From: Glaciimonas sp. CA11.2 | GTDB taxonomy: Bacteria; Pseudomonadota; Gammaproteobacteria; Burkholderiales; Burkholderiaceae_D | Direction of reading: 5' to 3' | Assembly: GCF_034314045.1 (NCBI RefSeq) | Contig: NZ_JAVIWL010000001.1 | Span: forward strand, 1,178,001-1,242,000 | DNA: 64,000 bases | Part shown: in pieces, positions 56,366-64,000 of the stretch | How positions within the stretch are numbered: position 1 is the stretch's first letter | Layout: each line of letters opens with the position of its first letter | Made by a program: the position numbers and the translations under genes | The notes under the pieces: generated by a model | The model's database searches: none | Seen by the model: only the letters and a program-made list of their open reading frames with translations | Told to the model about the DNA's origin: nothing

Positions 56366-57751
56366 TTAATTTTTTTCGAATGTACGACCGAACGCATGAC
56401 CCATCAATCGCCGCTTTAAGACCGGCAGCCTGTCCAGCAAGTTCAATCCGACGTTGCGCGCCAAGCGTAGCGGCGCTATGTCGAGCCCAAATAAGCGTTC
56501 AAGACCATCGGTAGCAAGTTGCATTAAAAGAATCTCTTCCTTGCGTGAACGCGCGTATTTTGCCAATACCGCGGTATCACCACAATCACGATGCGGACCG
56601 CGCTCGGCCAACACCTTAATCAAGGCAGTGACGTCACCAAACCCCAAGTTCATCCCTTGACCGGCCAGCGGATGCACCACGTGCGCCGCATCACCAATCA
56701 ACGCAACCCGCGGCGCCACCAGCGCATGACTACGAATCAGCGCCAGCGGAAAACTCTGCACGCTCTCCGGTTGCAATGGCGTCAACTGACCTAACTGCGC
56801 ACCCGCCAACGCCGACAAACGCTCTGCCAGTTGCGTCAGCGACTCCCGTAACAAAGTCGGTGCCAGGCTTTCCGGAGCCGACCACACCAACGACACCCGC
56901 TGCCCCGGCAACGGCAATAACGCGACGATTCCCTCTTCAGCAGTAAACCATTGATGTGCTACGTCATGATGCGGAAGGGTAGTTTCAAAGTTAGCCACAA
57001 TCGCCCGCTGATGATAAGAGCGGTAATCGATGCCGATATCACATTGATGACGCACCCACGATTGCGCGCCATCAGCGCCAACCAGCAATGCAGCAGTCAG
57101 CAACGAACCATCTTGCAGCGTCAAGGTCACACCACCTTTGCCAGCGCCATCGCCGCCGCCAACGGCATCGCTGACCAACATCTGTTGTGCCCGACCACGG
57201 ACCACACGCACGTTATGCGCAAACTTCAATGCCGCATCCAACGCCTGATTCAAATTGCGATCCTCAACGATCCACGCCAACGCACCAGTACGCGCACTAA
57301 AAGCATCAAAGGAAATACTCCCGGCATTGGCTTCCGCGCCGCCTTTGACCAGCATGCTCTCCACGGGCGCAACCCGACTATCATCCAGGGCATCCCACAC
57401 CTTGAGACCTGATAGCAGACTACGGGCAACGTGATTCAACGCATAAACACGCGGGTCCCAAGCGGCGGAATCACCCGAACGATGGCTCTCAACTTGTAAC
57501 GAGAGGTTAGGAGGCGCACCATTGGCTGTTGAGGCACCCGAAGGGTCGCTCACCGAGACGCCTGAAGGCGCCGCTAATAAGGTGACAGTAAGACCCGCCT
57601 GCGCCAGCCCCAACGCCGCCGTCTTACCGATCGCACCATTGCCGACAATACAAATGTCACTATGGGAAACATTTCGCGAAGAAACACCATGCGTACTAAG
57701 CGCAGCAGCAGCCGCGAACACGCTCTTGGAAGGTAGTCTGGAATCATTCAT
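56366..57751 (-). CDS. UbiH/COQ6-type FAD-dependent hydroxylase
   Basis: Flavoprotein monooxygenase of ubiquinone ring hydroxylation. The 461-aa protein has the Rossmann motif GNGAIG at residues 37-42, the middle DG motif in LLVGADGAQSWVR, and the late GDAAHVVHPLAGQGMNLGFGD FAD-binding motif. A Ser/Gly/Ala-rich insert of about 30 residues (residues 62-95 region) separates the two halves of the Rossmann domain, somewhat longer than usual. I cannot tell UbiH, UbiF or UbiI apart by eye. It starts 85 bp from the divergent tRNA-Phe gene. Confidence 0.9.
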   Translation of the reverse strand: MNDSRLPSKSVFAAAAALSTHGVSSRNVSHSDICIVGNGAIGKTAALGLAQAGLTVTLLAAPSGVSVSDPSGASTANGAPPNLSLQVESHRSGDSAAWDPRVYALNHVARSLLSGLKVWDALDDSRVAPVESMLVKGGAEANAGSISFDAFSARTGALAWIVEDRNLNQALDAALKFAHNVRVVRGRAQQMLVSDAVGGGDGAGKGGVTLTLQDGSLLTAALLVGADGAQSWVRHQCDIGIDYRSYHQRAIVANFETTLPHHDVAHQWFTAEEGIVALLPLPGQRVSLVWSAPESLAPTLLRESLTQLAERLSALAGAQLGQLTPLQPESVQSFPLALIRSHALVAPRVALIGDAAHVVHPLAGQGMNLGFGDVTALIKVLAERGPHRDCGDTAVLAKYARSRKEEILLMQLATDGLERLFGLDIAPLRLARNVGLNLLDRLPVLKRRLMGHAFGRTFEKN

Positions 57752-57797
57752 GCAAACATTATAACGACTACTAAAATAAAATAATTACATAAGGTGT

Positions 57798-57825
57798 TTG
57801 CGAATTCAAAATGTCTTGCTATAAT
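57798..57825 (+). promoter_or_regulatory. tRNA-Phe promoter
   Basis: TTGCGA (57798-57803), 16-bp spacer, TATAAT (57820-57825), followed by a GC-containing discriminator, 10 bp before the tRNA 5' end. Confidence 0.75.
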
Positions 57826-57835
57826 TCGGCTCCTT

Positions 57836-57911
57836 GGCCTGGTAGCTCAGTCGGTAGAGCAGAGGATTGAAAATCCTTGTGTCGGTGGTTCGATTCCGCC
57901 CCGGGCCACCA
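57836..57911 (+). tRNA. tRNA-Phe (GAA)
   Basis: A 76-nt cloverleaf with encoded CCA. Acceptor stem GGCCTGG with CCGGGCC (one G-T pair), D-arm AGCTCAGTCGG, anticodon loop TTGAAAA with anticodon GAA at 57869-57871, and T-loop TTCGATT. It has its own promoter and terminator. The polysaccharide cluster starts downstream of it. Confidence 0.98.
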
Positions 57912-57930
57912 AGAAATTGCAGGAATATCA

Positions 57931-57970
57931 AAGGATTACATGCTTCAGCTTGTGATCCTTTTTTGTTTTA
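57931..57970 (+). terminator. Intrinsic terminator of tRNA-Phe
   Basis: AAGGATTACA (57931-57940) pairs with TGTGATCCTT (57951-57960) with one T-G wobble, 10-nt loop, followed by TTTTGTTTTA. Confidence 0.85.
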
Positions 57971-58388
57971 AGAATTTTTTACTAATATATTTGATCTGAC
58001 CATCCATTTTTTGCCGACCCAAACGTATTTACAATTCACAGCGTGCACTAAATACGCCCTCTGTAATACGATAACAAGCCTCCAGTTTATCTGCTGATTT
58101 ATTTGTGAATCACATTTTTAAAAATCAGCAGTACATTTTAGGTACAAGGTGAAAATGCATGCGTTCTGATTAAGCTGTTCAGCTCTGGATGCTGGCGGCA
58201 GTATATGTCAAGTTGCCTCTCCTGACTTCTCGGCGGCTTCTAACTTGAATCGCAATAGTTTCCTAATGGATACAACTCTCCAGATGACTGATTTGCTCAG
58301 ATTTGAACGCTGTTGTTCTAACGCGAAATCGCAACAATACAAACCACGATCAAAATCTAGCCTAGTTTTACCAACTAAAACTTGCGCG
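57971..58388. other. Non-coding stretch between tRNA-Phe and the polysaccharide cluster
   Basis: About 420 AT-rich bases with no gene that I can support, and no integrase. It may be the decayed border of an inserted island, but I found no copy of the tRNA 3' end here. Confidence 0.4.
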
Positions 58389-59135
58389 CTACTTAAAAAA
58401 GAATTGCGGTAACTTAGTAAGATTTTTAAGTAACAGAGTCGTTACCCCACCTATCTCGTTCATGCGCATTGCCCTGTAGTCTTCACAAGTTTTTAACACC
58501 ATGTTACGAACTGATCTATTGCTTACGCCACCGACCCGCATCCTCACTAAAACTTCAGGAATGTACTCTGCTCTGATACGGCCTCTTTCCAATATACGCA
58601 ATATGCTTTCGTAGTCTGCAGCAATCCGAAATTTTGTATTGAAAAGACCAAGCGAATGGTATAAATCGCGCCTCACATAAAAAGTTGGATGCGGGGGCAT
58701 CCACCCCCTTAGAATACGTGCCGAAGAGTATTTCCCTGAACGCCAGTAACGAACTACTTGGGATGCGTCATGCCTCTTAACGTAAACCAAATCTCCGTAT
58801 ACAGCGCCGACTGCCGGATCTTGAAACGCGTCGGCGATACGTGACAGGGCTGCAGAAGAGGCGAACATGTCGTCGGAGTGCAAAAACCCTACCACATCTC
58901 CAATCGCGTTTGCGATACCTTTGTTCAAGGCATGGTAAATACCCATATCCGGTTCGCTAATAAATGTTGATATGGAATCAATATGCCTACCGATCAATTC
59001 AACCGTTCCGTCCGATGAAGCACCGTCAATAACAACGTGATCAATATCCGTGTAATCTTGCGACTTAACGCTGCGCAATGTATCTTCTATGGTATTTATT
59101 CCGTTGTACACAGCGGTTATAACTGATATTTTCAA
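58389..59135 (-). CDS. Family 2 glycosyltransferase (WcaA-like)
   Basis: GT-A fold sugar transferase of a surface-polysaccharide cluster. The protein starts KISVITAVYNGINTIEDTLRSV, with the nucleotide-sugar contacts VIDGASSDGTVELI and LHSDDMFAS (DxD-like SDD), then HPTFYVRRDLY and acceptor-site segment AADYESILRI. I prefer the TTG start at 59135 (M-KISVIT); an in-frame TTG at 59150 is the alternative, and no ATG is available. Length is about 248 aa. The last gene of the minus-strand EPS cluster as seen here. Donor and acceptor sugars are unknown. Confidence 0.85.
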   Translation of the reverse strand: MKISVITAVYNGINTIEDTLRSVKSQDYTDIDHVVIDGASSDGTVELIGRHIDSISTFISEPDMGIYHALNKGIANAIGDVVGFLHSDDMFASSAALSRIADAFQDPAVGAVYGDLVYVKRHDASQVVRYWRSGKYSSARILRGWMPPHPTFYVRRDLYHSLGLFNTKFRIAADYESILRILERGRIRAEYIPEVLVRMRVGGVSNRSVRNMVLKTCEDYRAMRMNEIGGVTTLLLKNLTKLPQFFFK

Positions 59136-59228
59136 TGAAATTTCTCGCAACTATTTTTGGTAATATTAATCGCTTATCTGGCGACTAAAAGTGATACTAA
59201 AACGCAACCCTTAGGATTAAGCACCAAA

Positions 59229-60155
59229 TCAATCTATCTCGAATCCGTACTCTTCCCTCACTACTTGCGCAAGCGTAAGGCCTCCTTTTTTCATCGAAAA
59301 TTTAAGCTCCTGAATTTTGACATCGACAAGGAATCGATACCAGAAACCCTGCAAAAAATGAAAAATTAAACCCTGCCGACCATCAAGAAATCCTAATCTT
59401 AAAAAATAGCGATATAGAAAATATAGAAACGCACGCAAACCTAAGGGGAGCCTCGCGTAGATGGTTCTTTTAATCCAACGCTTGACCCGCGCATCAACAT
59501 TCATCGCATGGGTATTCCCAGGAACATCGATACGATCTTTATTCATCAAAAATTCAATCGCCTCCCTGGTAGCATATTGATTATGCTTTTGCGTCCACCA
59601 AGTAATGTTATTAAGATTATGGTCATAAAAATCAGCGTCAATATGATTAATCGCCCCATCTACAATAACGTGCTCGTCCATCCAGCGATTTTCAATTCTA
59701 CCAAACCCCGCTCGCCAAATCCGTAGCAACCGGATGGGATACAACGCACCATATCTCAAAAATTTTCCGAGAAATATTCTTCCTAAATTAATGGTATAGC
59801 CGGTATGCTCAGGCAAAGCAGTTGCAAATGCTATACGCAAAGCCTTTACTAGCGACGGAGTCAGAGTCTCATCGGCATCCAGTTTCATCACCCACGTTGA
59901 GCTAATTTCTGCATTATCCAATGCCCAATTAAATTGAGACGCATGATTTAAGAATTTATGGTGTATTACCTCGGCACCAGCGCAAATAGCCAACTCGCAT
60001 GTCCTATCCGTCGAATAGCTGTCAACCACAACTATCCGTATTGCGACACCCTGAAGACTTTGTATACAACGCTCAATATGCAATTCCTCATTCAATGTCA
60101 ATATAACAATGGTGAGATCACAAGGCGCTGCCAGACTGGTGGTGGTTCTTTGCAT
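59229..60155 (-). CDS. Family 2 glycosyltransferase (KdtX/WaaE-like)
   Basis: A 308-aa GT-A transferase. It has TIVILTLNEELHIERCIQSL, then VVVDSYSTDRTCELA, and the DxD motif in VMKLDADETL. The later ENRWMDEHVIVDGAINHI and NKYATREAIE-like region (HNQYATREAIEFL) resembles the WaaE/KdtX beta-glucosyltransferases of lipopolysaccharide core and related EPS enzymes. It has a basic, hydrophobic C-terminal region with a likely membrane-associated helix (FLYFLYRYFLRLGF). ATG 60155 is the start. It follows the WcaF-like gene by 23 bp. Confidence 0.85.
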   Translation of the reverse strand: MQRTTTSLAAPCDLTIVILTLNEELHIERCIQSLQGVAIRIVVVDSYSTDRTCELAICAGAEVIHHKFLNHASQFNWALDNAEISSTWVMKLDADETLTPSLVKALRIAFATALPEHTGYTINLGRIFLGKFLRYGALYPIRLLRIWRAGFGRIENRWMDEHVIVDGAINHIDADFYDHNLNNITWWTQKHNQYATREAIEFLMNKDRIDVPGNTHAMNVDARVKRWIKRTIYARLPLGLRAFLYFLYRYFLRLGFLDGRQGLIFHFLQGFWYRFLVDVKIQELKFSMKKGGLTLAQVVREEYGFEID

Positions 60156-60178
60156 GTGTTCTAAAGAAATCAAAACAA

Positions 60179-60742
60179 TTAATCAAGGGCGACAGTCGAA
60201 TCACGTTTTCCGACTATCCTCCCATCAGCCCCCGCAACTACCGTCCATGGCATTACATCCCTGATGACGATGCTACGAGCGGCGACAACAGCGCCCTCGC
60301 CGACCGTGACGCCTGGACCGATAAAAACGTCGGCAGTAATCCAGGCATGGTTTTCGATTAAAATCGGTGCGGTAATCAGAGGCATGCCACGTCGCATAAA
60401 ATCATGACTAGCCGTACATAAATATGAATATTGGCTCACGGTTACATGCCGGCCCAGTTCGATTTTATCTACGCAATAACAGTCCACATAATGACTTAGG
60501 CAACTATGCGCACGCATAGTCAAATTCCATGGTGCCCAAACTTTTGCTGAAGGATACGGATGCGTACCTGCTTCTATAGTCGCCCCGAACAAGCGCAACA
60601 AAAAACGACGCCATGCGTGAAATGGAATGGGACTAGGCCGGAATAAAAAAAGCCAGATCACTCGCCAAAGTGTACGTGCTAATTTATTTTTGAGCGTCAG
60701 CGATTTTAGTTCCATGGGCTTACGATTACTCGACGAACTCAT
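60179..60742 (-). CDS. WcaF-like sugar O-acetyltransferase
   Basis: Hexapeptide-repeat acetyltransferase of the colanic-acid WcaF type, 187 aa from ATG 60742 (MSSSSNRKPM). The N-terminal region WRVIWLFLFRPSPIPFHAWRRFLLRLFG is characteristic of this group, and the left-handed helix follows (LGRHVTVSQYSYLCTASHDF, with the catalytic His). It probably acetylates a sugar of the repeat unit using acetyl-CoA. Starts at GTG 60757 and ATG 60751 are possible but lack a well-placed Shine-Dalgarno. It is almost contiguous with the YdcF-like gene upstream. Confidence 0.85.
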   Translation of the reverse strand: MSSSSNRKPMELKSLTLKNKLARTLWRVIWLFLFRPSPIPFHAWRRFLLRLFGATIEAGTHPYPSAKVWAPWNLTMRAHSCLSHYVDCYCVDKIELGRHVTVSQYSYLCTASHDFMRRGMPLITAPILIENHAWITADVFIGPGVTVGEGAVVAARSIVIRDVMPWTVVAGADGRIVGKRDSTVALD

Positions 60743-60757
60743 CACTTTCATCCCCAC

Positions 60758-61357
60758 TTAATACCGTACTAAGTAATACATAAACTTAACAATTTCGGCC
60801 AGTACAAACTGAGCTGATTTTTCGTTCAGCCACCATTCATCAGCCCTCCATCCAGACATGTTTGATGGAACCAAGCGAAATTGCATACCGCTATCCGCAA
60901 AGACTCGCCCCCATACCCATGATAATCGCCGCATGTGCGGCGGGTCGCTGACTACGATTACGTGATGTAACCCTTGTTGCTCCATCAATTTTTTTGTATT
61001 TAGAGCTTCTTGCCACGTATTGGCCGATTCAGTATCGAATAAAAGAACATTTTTTTTTACCCCTTGCTGAGCAAAAAATAGGGCTTGCCAGGTAAGATAA
61101 GCTGGCCGAATCTGAGGCTCACCGCCGTCAATACCGGTTATCAAAATCTTTGGCGCATAACCTAATTTATAAAGATCAAGCGCCTTCATAACTCTTGCCC
61201 CTGAGTCTCCCCCCAACGTAACAATCAGATCCGATGGGATCGGTTGACTACTCGGAGTGGACACAAAATTTCCTAGCTGAAATAGCCCCAAAAACAATAT
61301 CAGGACAGCGATCAGAAGTATTACGGTCCGTATTCGAAAGTGAAATAATGTATGCAT
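60758..61357 (-). CDS. YdcF/SanA-like membrane protein (DUF218)
   Basis: A 199-aa protein with one N-terminal membrane helix (ILLIAVLILFLGLFQ) and a DUF218 domain: DLIVTLGGDSGARVMKALDLYKLGYAPKILITG, then TESANTWQEALNTKKL and VVSDPPHMRRLSWVWGRVF. DUF218 proteins occur in envelope and exopolysaccharide clusters, without proven activity. It lies 3 bp after the glycosyltransferase gene at 61361 and directly before the WcaF-like gene, so it belongs to the same transcription unit. Confidence 0.85.
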   Translation of the reverse strand: MHTLFHFRIRTVILLIAVLILFLGLFQLGNFVSTPSSQPIPSDLIVTLGGDSGARVMKALDLYKLGYAPKILITGIDGGEPQIRPAYLTWQALFFAQQGVKKNVLLFDTESANTWQEALNTKKLMEQQGLHHVIVVSDPPHMRRLSWVWGRVFADSGMQFRLVPSNMSGWRADEWWLNEKSAQFVLAEIVKFMYYLVRY

Positions 61358-61360
61358 AGA

Positions 61361-62524
61361 CTAGACGACACAATCTGGACGAGGCCCTTTTTTCAATACC
61401 CATTCGTAGACAGCTAGGGTAGAAAGACCAATTGAAGACCAGGAATATTTTTCAGCCACCAATTGACGGCCACGTAGTCCCATTTCATACCGCTCCACGT
61501 CCGTTCGACTCATGCCATCCTGCAAACCTCTGGCGATGCTTTCGACCTCAGGAGCCACCCACCATCCGCAGTCGTGTTCATGTAGCTCTTCCCAAGGCGC
61601 GCCTGTAGTGGTAATTACAGGCACTCCATAAGCTAGCGCTTCTGCGACAACCACACCAAAATTTTCTGAGAAAGTGGGTAAAACAAATATATCAGCGGCC
61701 AGATATAAGCTCTCTTTATTTCGCCCCTCAACCGATCCGACAAATTTAACAGCATCTATTAAGCCAAGTTTCGAGACCTCTCGGCGCACCGTAGCCTCAT
61801 GTCCATCGTAATCGTTACCGGCAATTACCAGTTTCCAATTTAAAGGAGCTATGCTCGCCCAAGCCCTAACTAAGTTGATTAGTCCCTTTTTTTCATGAAT
61901 CCGGGAAAGAAAGAGTACCGTTCTTGTTTGCTCACCATCTTTATCATCAAGATATCGATGTGTTTCTGGCAGCGCAACGCCATTAGGAATTATCGCGATT
62001 GGTTGTCGCAAACCAATTTTACGTATGTTGTTCGCCTCTTCTTTTGAGGTAGCAAAAAAAACGCTAACGTGATTAAGAATGCGGCGCTGGTAAATAAGCA
62101 TTGCCAAAGATTTCTTTACGCGCTTTTGTGCCAGAGACCATGGCTCCAGCATCCCTCTTGGTGACAGAAAGAAGGGGATACCACCTTTACGAGCAGAAAA
62201 TGCGGACCAAAAATTGGTCGCCCCCCATAGCCCATGATCGTGGATACCCTCAACTTTGGCTTCACGAATAAGTGCGACTAATTTCTGCCTCAGATAAAAC
62301 CCGAGCTTTCCAGGCAATCCCGCATCCTCCGCAACGACGGTACCAACACCCTTCTCGCTAGGAAGACACCGTAAATCGGATGCAGTCGAGTCCGCCATCG
62401 TCACCAGGTAAATCGTTACGCCAATGCTTGCCAATGCATCACTCAGGGAACTAACCGTCCTAGACGGCCCTCCCCTATCCACCGACAATGATCCAACCGT
62501 ATGTAAAAAAATCATCATGTCCAT
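61361..62524 (-). CDS. Family 4 glycosyltransferase
   Basis: GT-B fold retaining transferase, 387 aa. The C-terminal domain has FLSRIHEKKGLINLVRAW and the donor-site E-x7-E motif SENFGVVVAEALAYGVPVIT; the N-terminal domain begins MIFLHTVGSLSVDRGGPSRTV. It resembles EPS glycosyltransferases of the WcaI/WcaL/PelF type. Donor and acceptor are unknown. It starts at ATG 62524 (MDMMIFL), with two further Mets close by. Confidence 0.88.
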   Translation of the reverse strand: MDMMIFLHTVGSLSVDRGGPSRTVSSLSDALASIGVTIYLVTMADSTASDLRCLPSEKGVGTVVAEDAGLPGKLGFYLRQKLVALIREAKVEGIHDHGLWGATNFWSAFSARKGGIPFFLSPRGMLEPWSLAQKRVKKSLAMLIYQRRILNHVSVFFATSKEEANNIRKIGLRQPIAIIPNGVALPETHRYLDDKDGEQTRTVLFLSRIHEKKGLINLVRAWASIAPLNWKLVIAGNDYDGHEATVRREVSKLGLIDAVKFVGSVEGRNKESLYLAADIFVLPTFSENFGVVVAEALAYGVPVITTTGAPWEELHEHDCGWWVAPEVESIARGLQDGMSRTDVERYEMGLRGRQLVAEKYSWSSIGLSTLAVYEWVLKKGPRPDCVV

Positions 62525-62632
62525 ATAACTTCTGCACTAACATTATTCGTTTATATTACTTCAAGAATCGCGGAGAAATCCTCATCAACGCAATCTTCTG
62601 CCTACCTGTAATCTATATTGAAATTAATATAA

Positions 62633-63967
62633 CTAAGTATTACCCCTCATTTTTAAATACCCTTTATTACTTTTATAAGCCATCATTACTATTCCAGAAA
62701 AAACCCACCAAGCAAATTTATATCTTGGTTCCACTACACCAAAGGAGCCAGTAGCAGCTGCAGTGACAAGGTTTATAAGTAATAATAAAAATAAAACACC
62801 TAATACAGAAAATAAAAGTGCGTACCTATTGTCATTAGAAGAAGTTTGGATTTGAGTTTTAAAAATTCCAAAAAATAAATAGAAGTTAATACAAAATACA
62901 GAAAGAGATATCCATCCATCAGTCGTAATATACGTGGCTGCAGACAGCGAAGGAAATGGATAAAAAATAATATATACCCATTGTAGCAATCCATTTTTTA
63001 CTAAAATAGCACTTCCATTCGCAGTGCCATAAAGACCACTAAGCGTGGTTAAATCATTATCATTGGATATTAACCCAAATAATAAGTAAATTGATTGAGG
63101 CAAGTTCGAAAGCACTACGACAGAAACAATTACAAAAATAAGAATTAGTTTTAATGATATTTTCCAAATAATGGAAGTATTTTTTATTATCAAAAAAAAT
63201 ACTGGAATAATTAACACTAATAAAAAGATAGATCTTAACTGTACGGTTAGAAATCCAAATAGCAAGAATAAAATCCAACGCCCCATTATTCCATAATAAA
63301 TTGACACCATTAATAATGCGACAAGTAAAAAGTCTTTACGTAAATGAAAAGCATGTTCAGATATTGAAAAATTCATGAAAATCAATAAAGAAAATAATGT
63401 AGCAGTATATTTTGAAATCCCTTTATTTGAATATAGTCCCGCTATTAATACCGAAAAATAGGCTATAACCATAGCACATACTACATTAATTAATAAATAG
63501 ATTCCTGGTCCACATTCAATACCGAAAACGGAATAAATGACTCCCAAAAACCAAAACATTCCAAAATTTGGAACAATATAGCCACTAATATCTGCTGCTT
63601 CTTTTACATGGCTAAAAGAGGTTATTTGATCAAATAACTTGAAATTAATAGAAATAGTTTCAGCAATGTTATGATAAAGTTTACTATCAGAATCGCCAAT
63701 AATAAATTGGCCATTAATCGGATTCGCAGACAACAATAAAAAATACTGAAGAGCAATACATCCGGCAGCGATAAGAGCGGCAGTCCCGGCAGCAGATTTA
63801 GAGGGATTTTTTACATTTCTCCAAACAATACCTATTGCGCAAAAATAGCTTAATAATATAAAGAAACCAAAAAATCCAACGCCAGCATTCAAGGTTATGG
63901 CGGCGTGGACCGAAAAAATAATACAAAGAAAAGTAGCCAAAAAAGCTGGCAAATTAGTGTTTTTCAT
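62633..63967 (-). CDS. Polytopic membrane protein, putative EPS polymerase
   Basis: About 444 aa and strongly hydrophobic, with an estimated 11-12 membrane helices. It is AT-rich, has many Ile/Asn/Lys, and sits at the head of the visible EPS cluster. It lacks the obvious motifs of a flippase, and by size and topology could be a Wzy/EpsG-type polymerase: a large periplasmic-side loop follows SANPINGQFIIGDSDSKLY. The similarity is structural only, so the function is tentative. Start is ATG 63967 (MKNTNLPAFL), or TTG 63976 as alternative. The codon use looks different from the housekeeping genes, suggesting acquisition. Confidence 0.6.
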   Translation of the reverse strand: MKNTNLPAFLATFLCIIFSVHAAITLNAGVGFFGFFILLSYFCAIGIVWRNVKNPSKSAAGTAALIAAGCIALQYFLLLSANPINGQFIIGDSDSKLYHNIAETISINFKLFDQITSFSHVKEAADISGYIVPNFGMFWFLGVIYSVFGIECGPGIYLLINVVCAMVIAYFSVLIAGLYSNKGISKYTATLFSLLIFMNFSISEHAFHLRKDFLLVALLMVSIYYGIMGRWILFLLFGFLTVQLRSIFLLVLIIPVFFLIIKNTSIIWKISLKLILIFVIVSVVVLSNLPQSIYLLFGLISNDNDLTTLSGLYGTANGSAILVKNGLLQWVYIIFYPFPSLSAATYITTDGWISLSVFCINFYLFFGIFKTQIQTSSNDNRYALLFSVLGVLFLLLLINLVTAAATGSFGVVEPRYKFAWWVFSGIVMMAYKSNKGYLKMRGNT

Positions 63968-64000
63968 TCCGCTCAATATAATTAATATTGAGTTAAATTT

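Noticed and set aside
57836..57911. tRNA-Phe as an integration (att) site with a matching downstream repeat
   Set aside because: I looked for the last 20 or so bases of the tRNA downstream and found none inside the window; the idea remains only as inference in the findings.

Overview
The window is a 64 kb chromosomal stretch from a betaproteobacterium, most probably a member of the Oxalobacteraceae (Herbaspirillum / Collimonas / Glaciimonas / Herminiimonas type). I base this on gene content and order (ExbB-ExbD-leuS-lptE-holA-proA; ubiX-grxD / rplU-rpmA-obgE-proB; ccsA next to ffh; pilSR-ampD near nrdAB), on protein sequences that read as betaproteobacterial, and on a moderate GC content that is lower than in typical Herbaspirillum. 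Species cannot be fixed from the sequence alone.

Layout. 1-6.1 kb: recN (cut by the left edge) and nadK on the minus strand, then a HAD phosphatase, hrcA, fur (minus), bamE and dapB. 6.4-16.4 kb: a first ExbB/ExbD-type pair, leuS, lptE, holA, proA, a HemJ/CopD-type membrane protein, a DsbA-fold isomerase and a THUMP-type RNA methyltransferase. 16.4-19.9 kb: a probably Fur-controlled iron/heme uptake cluster hemP - unknown 110-aa protein - bfd - tonB - exbB - exbD. 19.9-25.9 kb: an accessory segment with a flavodoxin-like quinone reductase, a DoxX-like protein coupled to a 39-codon ORF, and an aldo/keto reductase gene split by a complete IS21-family element (2630 bp, 6-bp target duplication), with a divergent LysR regulator. 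26-43 kb: bacterioferritin, YggT, an H1-like Lys/Ala repeat protein, nrdB-nrdA with tandem NrdR-like boxes, ampD, pilR-pilS, ccsA, a NYN-LOTUS protein, ffh and a SWIB-domain protein. 43-57.8 kb: lytic transglycosylase, proS, rppH, a CNP1-like protein, proB, obgE, rpmA, rplU, grxD, ubiX, an M61 protease with an unusual basic N-terminus, DUF3429, a MocA-like nucleotidyltransferase, dsbC and a UbiH-type hydroxylase. 57.8-64 kb: tRNA-Phe followed by an AT-richer surface-polysaccharide cluster (three glycosyltransferases, WcaF-like acetyltransferase, YdcF-like protein, polymerase-like membrane protein) that continues beyond the right edge.

How the genes work together. Iron handling is a recurrent theme: Fur, a TonB-ExbBD energy module behind hemP, Bfd, and bacterioferritin (the store from which Bfd-type ferredoxins release iron). 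Envelope biogenesis is another: BamE, LptE, AmpD, lytic transglycosylase, DsbC and the EPS cluster. The rest is mostly housekeeping: translation, replication and repair, dNTP synthesis and ubiquinone.

I found no CRISPR array, phage or recognisable defence system. The features most worth a second look are the IS21-split reductase with its in-frame reconstruction, the unknown protein in the heme cluster, the basic tail on the M61 protease, several unexplained perfect inverted repeats (upstream and downstream of bfr, in the lptE leader, at the end of hrcA), and the octanucleotide repeat abutting proB.
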